A DNA stretch of 17,549 nucleotides from CAYUXF01 sp964448755. Its GTDB lineage: Bacteria; Margulisbacteria; Termititenacia; Termititenacales; CAYUXF01. Position numbers and translations under genes: made by a program. How positions within the stretch are numbered: the first letter of the stretch is position 1; each line of letters starts with the position of its first letter. Positions 13,493-17,549 of this stretch are shown in pieces. The notes beneath the pieces were generated by a model that did not search any database, had not been told where the DNA came from, and saw nothing but the letters and a program-made list of their open reading frames with translations. Where the stretch lies: the NCBI GenBank assembly GCA_964448755.1, contig CAYUXF010000030.1:1-17549 (forward strand), given 5' to 3'.

Positions 13493-15685
13493 GTGGATAG
13501 GAAAGTTCACGCATCTTCAGAAGATATTTGTGGTTCGTTAGTTTCTAATGATCTTATAGCTGATAATGATTTAGTGAAGAAATCTGATTTTTCTGAAAGA
13601 AAAATTGAGACTAAAAAGACCTATGAGAAAGTTATTCATGCATTTAAAAATAAAAAAATCAATTTTGCATCTTTTATTGAGGATATGTTTGCCAGTGTTA
13701 AGGGTGCGCATTTAGAATCTCATACTATGGGGGTGGCTAAAATTTCCCTGGAGTTAGCGCAATATAACGGCTTTTCTCCATTGGAACAATCTTTGATATT
13801 TTGGGCTGCCTTTCTGCATGATCTTGGTAAAGTTCATATTCCAGATGAGATAATTTCAAGTCCACATCGCTTAAACGATTGGCAATATTATGTAATAAAA
13901 ATGCATCCTCTTATTTCTGAGCGTTTGGCTAAAGAGATCCCGCTACTTACAGAAAAACATTATATAGACGGACATTGGATAAGTGTATGCGATATTATTC
14001 GCTACCATCATGAAAAAGAAGATGGTTCTGGTTATGAGGGGGTAGAGGTTTTAAATAAATTTAATAAGATTTTAAATATAGCGGATGCTTTTGAAGCGAT
14101 GAGAGATGCTACTCGTAAGTTTAACGCCGAACGTTCAACGGGAATTTCAAATGTTTTAAATCGTATGTACTATGATATCGGCACGCATTTTGATAAAAAA
14201 TATTTAAAAAGTTTCATTAAAATGTTGAAACATAAAGGTGAAAATAAACAATCTTTTAAGCCTGACTGGTTAAAGAAAAAAATTACCGGCAAGAATTTTT
14301 TCTTTACGCTTTGGTCAGAAGGTATGGAGTATCAACCTGATCCCGATTACACATGTGTTAATAGTATTTTTACGGATAATCAGCCGATGGTTTCTATTGA
14401 AAACCTGATGGCTTTTATTGCGGAGTTTGTTAATCGTGAGCGTTATCTGGAAACCTGGGTTAATGGCGATAAATATCGGATTGAAATAGAAGCGGAGCCT
14501 TACATTATTAATCAAGAGCCGGATAAGGCAAAAATTTCTATTTATAAGAATAATGAATTGGTAGCTAAGATAGAGCAGGATAAGTTTTTAAGATCAAAAG
14601 AATTGTTTATAGAGAAAACCGGCATGCAGAATAATGAAGTTAAAAATGATTTTTTGAATGCCGGAGAATTTATAAGTACAGCTGCCGGTCAGTTTTATTT
14701 TAATAATTTGAATATGACAGAACAGGGTTTTAAGGATGTTTTAAAAAAATACGGGGCTATTACTGTAGATGAATTAAGAGTTTTTGTTGAAGCTCAGTTA
14801 GACCGGGAAAATCCTTTAAAGGTAAAAGAGGTTTTGGATGTATTAATGTCTGATCTTATTGCTGGTGAAAATGTAGCTGTTTCAGGCCGAAATATTACTG
14901 TGCTGGATAGTGTGGATATAGCTCTTTCTAACTCCGCTGATCTGTTTAGTGATCATGAAAAAGTTAAGCGCGAACTGGAAAAATATTTCTCGGAAAAATA
15001 TATTGAAAATGTTTATACCAAAAGAGAAAAAATATTTGCTTTTTGGCAGGAAGTTAAACATAACACGATTAGGTATGTTCAGATTGATACAGATAAATTT
15101 AGTTCTAAGGAACAGGCGCAAGTGCTGCCTTTGATCGATTATATATCTAAGCTGAATTTGCGCTGTGTTCCTGTTGAAAAAGTTAAAGAGACCGTTAATG
15201 GCGTTGTGCGTGAAGATAGAAATTTATTACCTGAAGAAAAATTATTGAAAGAACACATAGTATATAATTCATTATTATTTAATTACTTTATTGAGATCAG
15301 TGGTTTATTGGATAGTAGCTTTATAAGAATGACAAAGAATCATGAAGATAATAGAAGTAAAAATTATATTAAATCTTTTGTTATGTCGGAACATTATCCT
15401 GAATTAACACTTTATCTGGATAATGTTGTAGGAAAATATGAGTATAGAGAAATAGGTGTTCCAGATGAGCTGTTAGATAATATAAAACTAATTGATATGA
15501 TCTATGAGTTTATTGGTTCAAATGGGCATATTGATTATATTTTTAATTATGATAGATTTCAGCTTTCTCAAAAAGAAAGAGAACTTTTTTTTAAATGGCT
15601 ATTAAAGCACGATGATGTCGTTAATACTCAATTTAAAGACGCAGGGATTTGGGATGATATAAAGAGATTATATCAAAAAAATTAA
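13493..15685 (+). CDS. HD-GYP-type phosphohydrolase with long unknown C-terminal region
   Basis: A 730-residue soluble protein. Residues about 70-215 form an HD-GYP-like domain with a full ligand set: H77, H109-D110 with K113 (FLHDLGKVHIPDEI), H138, H161, H172-H173 and D198 in ADAFEAMRD. The signature is HHEKEDGSGYE instead of the usual GYP. Such domains hydrolyse cyclic di-GMP or related cyclic dinucleotides; I infer but cannot prove this substrate. Residues 215-730 match nothing I recognise: no membrane segment, no receiver, PAS or GGDEF domain, mixed charged helices. GTG 13493 has AGGAG (13478-13482) 10 bp upstream. The 84-bp spacer behind lipA holds no clear terminator. The gene is visibly AT-richer than the upstream array. 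Its stop interlocks with that of the convergent gene. Confidence 0.82.
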   Translation: MDRKVHASSEDICGSLVSNDLIADNDLVKKSDFSERKIETKKTYEKVIHAFKNKKINFASFIEDMFASVKGAHLESHTMGVAKISLELAQYNGFSPLEQSLIFWAAFLHDLGKVHIPDEIISSPHRLNDWQYYVIKMHPLISERLAKEIPLLTEKHYIDGHWISVCDIIRYHHEKEDGSGYEGVEVLNKFNKILNIADAFEAMRDATRKFNAERSTGISNVLNRMYYDIGTHFDKKYLKSFIKMLKHKGENKQSFKPDWLKKKITGKNFFFTLWSEGMEYQPDPDYTCVNSIFTDNQPMVSIENLMAFIAEFVNRERYLETWVNGDKYRIEIEAEPYIINQEPDKAKISIYKNNELVAKIEQDKFLRSKELFIEKTGMQNNEVKNDFLNAGEFISTAAGQFYFNNLNMTEQGFKDVLKKYGAITVDELRVFVEAQLDRENPLKVKEVLDVLMSDLIAGENVAVSGRNITVLDSVDIALSNSADLFSDHEKVKRELEKYFSEKYIENVYTKREKIFAFWQEVKHNTIRYVQIDTDKFSSKEQAQVLPLIDYISKLNLRCVPVEKVKETVNGVVREDRNLLPEEKLLKEHIVYNSLLFNYFIEISGLLDSSFIRMTKNHEDNRSKNYIKSFVMSEHYPELTLYLDNVVGKYEYREIGVPDELLDNIKLIDMIYEFIGSNGHIDYIFNYDRFQLSQKERELFFKWLLKHDDVVNTQFKDAGIWDDIKRLYQKN

Positions 15686-16086
15686 CCAACAGTGAATTCA
15701 TCTGGTACTTCTGCTTGGCCAACTATTACGCTATCAGGTGTTTCTGATTTTCCAACTTCTATTTCTGTCTCTGCTTTTGTTATAAATTTTATTTTAGGCA
15801 TTGATCCTGTTTGTGATAGGTAAAAATCAGTTATTGTTTTTTCTGGGGCTTTTTGTGATAAATTATATTTGGGGTTTGGTTTGTTTGGAGTCAATGCTTT
15901 TTGTTGCGCCGCTAGTTGTTCTTGTGGTTTAGATTTTTCAAAATACGCATCATTTATAGAACAATATCCTTCTGTTTTCTGTAAAGTGCTGCCTGTTTTT
16001 TTTGCTCCTCTTTGTAAAGGCTGATTTGCAGATGGTCCGCCGGTTTGTTGTGCAGTTATTCCGTTGTGAATATTTGAAACACTCAT
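15682..16086 (-). CDS. Hypothetical 134-residue protein
   Basis: I do not recognise this protein. It is polar, rich in Gln, Lys, Pro and Thr, has one cysteine, no signal peptide and no membrane helix, and is probably largely disordered. The last 22 residues contain two copies of a short repeat, ETPDSVIVG and EVPDEFTVG, 11 residues apart. The start is ATG 16086: AAGGGGGG (16101-16094) is 7 bp upstream, while the in-frame GTG at 16092 lies 1 bp from that site and is impossible. The stop shares the palindromic TTAA with the HD-GYP gene on the other strand. Upstream is a divergent, separately promoted Lrp-family gene. The strong ribosome site supports real expression. A surface or secreted role is possible but not shown. 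Confidence 0.68.
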   Translation of the reverse strand: MSVSNIHNGITAQQTGGPSANQPLQRGAKKTGSTLQKTEGYCSINDAYFEKSKPQEQLAAQQKALTPNKPNPKYNLSQKAPEKTITDFYLSQTGSMPKIKFITKAETEIEVGKSETPDSVIVGQAEVPDEFTVG

Positions 16087-16093
16087 AGCCACG

Positions 16094-16101
16094 CCCCCCT
16101 T
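16094..16101 (-). promoter_or_regulatory. Strong Shine-Dalgarno of the 134-residue protein
   Basis: AAGGGGGG on the minus strand, 7 bp before ATG 16086. It fixes the start and is very similar to the AAAGGGGG of the histone gene, unlike most genes of the long array. Confidence 0.7.
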
Positions 16102-16193
16102 GTTCTATATTTCTATATCGCCAAAACGAAATAGAAAAATGTATCGATATTTACCGTTATGTTTAGATTGCCCGTTTTTCTGGATTTTTATAC

Positions 16194-16225
16194 GCGCAGT
16201 TTTCTGTTATACTAGGCGCAGTTTT
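16194..16225 (+). promoter_or_regulatory. Direct-repeat operator candidate at the Lrp-family promoter
   Basis: The 10-mer GCGCAGTTTT occurs at 16194-16203 and again at 16216-16225, start to start 22 bp, about two helical turns. The copies flank the -10 box, so a protein bound to both would block transcription. Lrp/AsnC regulators commonly repress their own genes, so self-binding by the adjacent gene product is a reasonable inference. Confidence 0.45.
16205..16213 (+). promoter_or_regulatory. Extended -10 promoter of the Lrp/AsnC gene
   Basis: TG at 16205-16206, one base, then TATACT (16208-16213), a near-perfect extended -10. The -35 region (about 16185-16190) is only T-rich. A start near 16220 gives a leader of about 23 bases that contains GGGGAGG at 16228-16234. 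Confidence 0.62.
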
Positions 16226-16242
16226 TTGGGGAGGTAACCAAA

Positions 16243-16731
16243 ATGAACGAGATCCTGGAACTACTGCAAAACGATGCCCGTTTAACACCGGAAGATATTG
16301 CCGCTATGCTGGGGCGCAGTGTTAAAGATGTGGAAAAAGAAATAAAAAAGATGGAAAAAGATAATATCATTATCAAGTATTCCGCTTTAATTAATCCGGA
16401 AAAAGCACCGAGTAAAAAAGAGACAGTGCAGGCGGTCATTGAGATCAGTGTTGATCCCGAAAGAGAACGCGGTTTTGACGCTGTAGCGGAGCGCATTTAT
16501 AAGTTCCCGCAGGTTAAGGCGGTTTATTTAATGTCCGGCGGTTACGATCTGCATGTAGAGGTGGAAGGCAAGACCTTAAAAGATGTCGCTTTTTTTGTTT
16601 CCGATAAATTGGCAACGCTTGATAATGTGCGCAGTACAAGGACACATTTTGTTTTAAAAAAATATAAAGAAAACGATGTCATTTTGACCGGGCAGGGCGA
16701 TAAGCCTGACCGCTTATCGGTTTCCGCTTAA
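16243..16731 (+). CDS. Lrp/AsnC-family transcriptional regulator
   Basis: A 162-residue regulator that binds DNA as a dimer or higher oligomer and usually senses an amino acid. Residues 1-50 form the N-terminal helix-turn-helix (LTPEDIAAMLGRSVKDVEKEIKKM), followed by a linker and the RAM ligand-binding domain at about 62-145 (VKAVYLMSGGYDLHVEVEG with the conserved G-x-D core). The last 15 residues are polar and variable. Size is normal. GGGGAGG (16228-16234) is 8 bp before the ATG. It is followed after 21 bp by an aminotransferase in the same direction, an arrangement like B. subtilis yugG-yugH, so it probably controls that gene and itself through the repeats at its promoter. The sensed amino acid cannot be read from sequence. 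Confidence 0.91.
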   Translation: MNEILELLQNDARLTPEDIAAMLGRSVKDVEKEIKKMEKDNIIIKYSALINPEKAPSKKETVQAVIEISVDPERERGFDAVAERIYKFPQVKAVYLMSGGYDLHVEVEGKTLKDVAFFVSDKLATLDNVRSTRTHFVLKKYKENDVILTGQGDKPDRLSVSA

Positions 16732-16752
16732 AACTTAAAGGAAGTATTTTTT

Positions 16753-17549
16753 ATGAAAGAGCGCCAGGATAAATATTCTGAAATTTTAGAGACAGTGCCC
16801 CCTTCAGGTATCAGACGTTTTTTTGATCTGATAGTTGATAGTAAAGATATTATTTCACTTGGTGTCGGGGAGCCGGACTTTACTACGCCCTGGAATATCC
16901 GTGAATTTGCTTTTTATAACATGGAAAAAGGGCGGACTTCTTATACATCCAATAAGGGCTTAAAAGAGCTGCGCCAGGAAATTGCTAGGTATATGTCTGA
17001 GCGTTTTAAAGTTGAGTATGATGTTGAGGCAGAGATACTAGTCACTGTTGGCGTCTCTGAGGCGATCGATATTGGCCTGCGCTCGGTCATTAACCCCGGT
17101 GATGAGGTCATTGTAGCTGAGCCCTGTTATGTTTCTTATGCGCCGATGGTCAAGCTGGCCGGCGGTGTGCCGGTGGCGTTAGATACATCTAAAACTAATT
17201 TTGTGCCGACAGCGCAGGCGATAGAAAAGTTAATTACAGATAAGACCAAAGCGCTGATAATTTGTTATCCCAATAACCCGACAGGTTCTTCTCTTAAACC
17301 GGCCGAGTTAAAAAAGATAGCGAAGGTTGTTGCTAAAAATAAAATCTGGGTCTTTTCCGATGAGGTCTATTCTGAAATAACTTATATTGGTGAACATGTT
17401 TCGTTTGCTTCACTACCCGGGATGAAAGAGTACACTATAACGCTCAACGGTTTTTCTAAAGCTTTTGCCATGACCGGCTGGCGTCTGGGTTTTGTTTGTG
17501 CGCCGGCAGAACTGATGACCCGTATTTTAAAAGTCCATCAGTATTCAGC
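16753..17549 (+). CDS. Class I/II pyridoxal-phosphate aminotransferase, 5' part
   Basis: The frame is open from ATG 16753 to the window end (265 codons) without a stop, so the 3' end lies outside. It is a fold-type I PLP aminotransferase: LGVGEPDFTTP near residue 36, YTSNKGLKELRQEIARY near 65-81, the NPTG motif in YPNNPTG near 176-182, the PLP-contacting FSDEVY near 207, and SK in NGFSKAFAMTGWRLGF, where Lys forms the internal aldimine. About two thirds of the usual 385-400 residues are present. AAAGGAAG (16737-16744) is 8 bp upstream of the ATG. It is probably co-transcribed with the Lrp-family gene. The closest named relatives by memory are AlaT (YugH) and PatA/AspC-like enzymes; the amino-acid substrate is uncertain. 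Confidence 0.93.
   Translation, partial: MKERQDKYSEILETVPPSGIRRFFDLIVDSKDIISLGVGEPDFTTPWNIREFAFYNMEKGRTSYTSNKGLKELRQEIARYMSERFKVEYDVEAEILVTVGVSEAIDIGLRSVINPGDEVIVAEPCYVSYAPMVKLAGGVPVALDTSKTNFVPTAQAIEKLITDKTKALIICYPNNPTGSSLKPAELKKIAKVVAKNKIWVFSDEVYSEITYIGEHVSFASLPGMKEYTITLNGFSKAFAMTGWRLGFVCAPAELMTRILKVHQYS

Noticed and set aside
16087..16092. GTG at 16092 as the start of the 134-residue protein
   Set aside because: It is only 1 bp from the G-run ribosome site; ATG 16086 is 7 bp away.
1..17549. CRISPR arrays, tRNA or rRNA genes, transposases, phage genes, riboswitches
   Set aside because: I looked for regular spaced repeats, cloverleaf or TTCGA-type arms, transposase motifs and long structured leaders, and saw none.

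Overview
The window is a gene-dense, AT-leaning bacterial chromosome segment. It carries 14 complete or gap-interrupted protein genes, two genes cut by the window ends, no RNA genes, no CRISPR array and no recognisable insertion sequence. A run of exactly 100 N inside purF marks an assembly gap, so the source is a draft genome or a metagenome-assembled one. The organism cannot be named from this sequence. The small histone-fold gene, the Shine-Dalgarno-less starts placed directly behind promoters, and the unusual short AlaRS suggest an uncultured candidate-phylum bacterium (Margulisbacteria/Saganbacteria-like is a guess) rather than a well-studied model lineage.

Layout. Bases 1-519 hold the 3' end of uppP. 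It runs 36 bp into the convergent minus-strand gene for an AAA ATPase with a DUF4143 C-terminus (484-1689). A perfect 13-bp-stem terminator (1782-1812) and a smaller hairpin (1819-1835) follow the minus-strand histone gene (1850-2029). From 2207 to 13408 there is one long plus-strand array of housekeeping genes: nadD, purL, purF, coaE, a 99-codon unknown, alaS, ruvX, mltG, lpdA, lipA. Spacing is from 26 bp overlap to 40 bp gap, which fits one operon or a few nested ones. A second promoter-like site sits just before alaS. Then come a large HD-GYP-type protein (13493-15685), an orphan 134-residue minus-strand protein whose stop codon interlocks with it (15682-16086), and an Lrp/AsnC regulator (16243-16731) followed by a class I/II aminotransferase that runs off the end.

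How the genes relate. The array joins cofactor synthesis (NAD by NadD, CoA by CoaE, lipoate by LipA with the lipoamide dehydrogenase LpdA), purine synthesis (PurL, PurF), translation (AlaS), 16S rRNA maturation or recombination (RuvX) and cell-wall glycan release (MltG). UppP is a second wall function upstream. The Lrp/aminotransferase pair resembles yugG-yugH (alaT) of Bacillus and probably forms a self-regulated amino-acid module.

Most notable points: a 24-residue in-frame palindromic insertion in LipA; promoters whose -10 box lies 6 bp from an ATG with no Shine-Dalgarno, which predicts leaderless mRNAs; a bacterial histone; an AlaRS lacking about 107 residues where the editing-side beta-barrel normally sits; a pair of 10-bp direct repeats 22 bp apart at the Lrp-family promoter; and the large uncharacterised C-terminal part of the HD-GYP protein. 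I see no convincing evidence for an entirely new multi-gene system. No gene-free stretch exceeds 300 bases; the longest are 1690-1849, 2030-2206 and 16087-16242, and their contents are described below.
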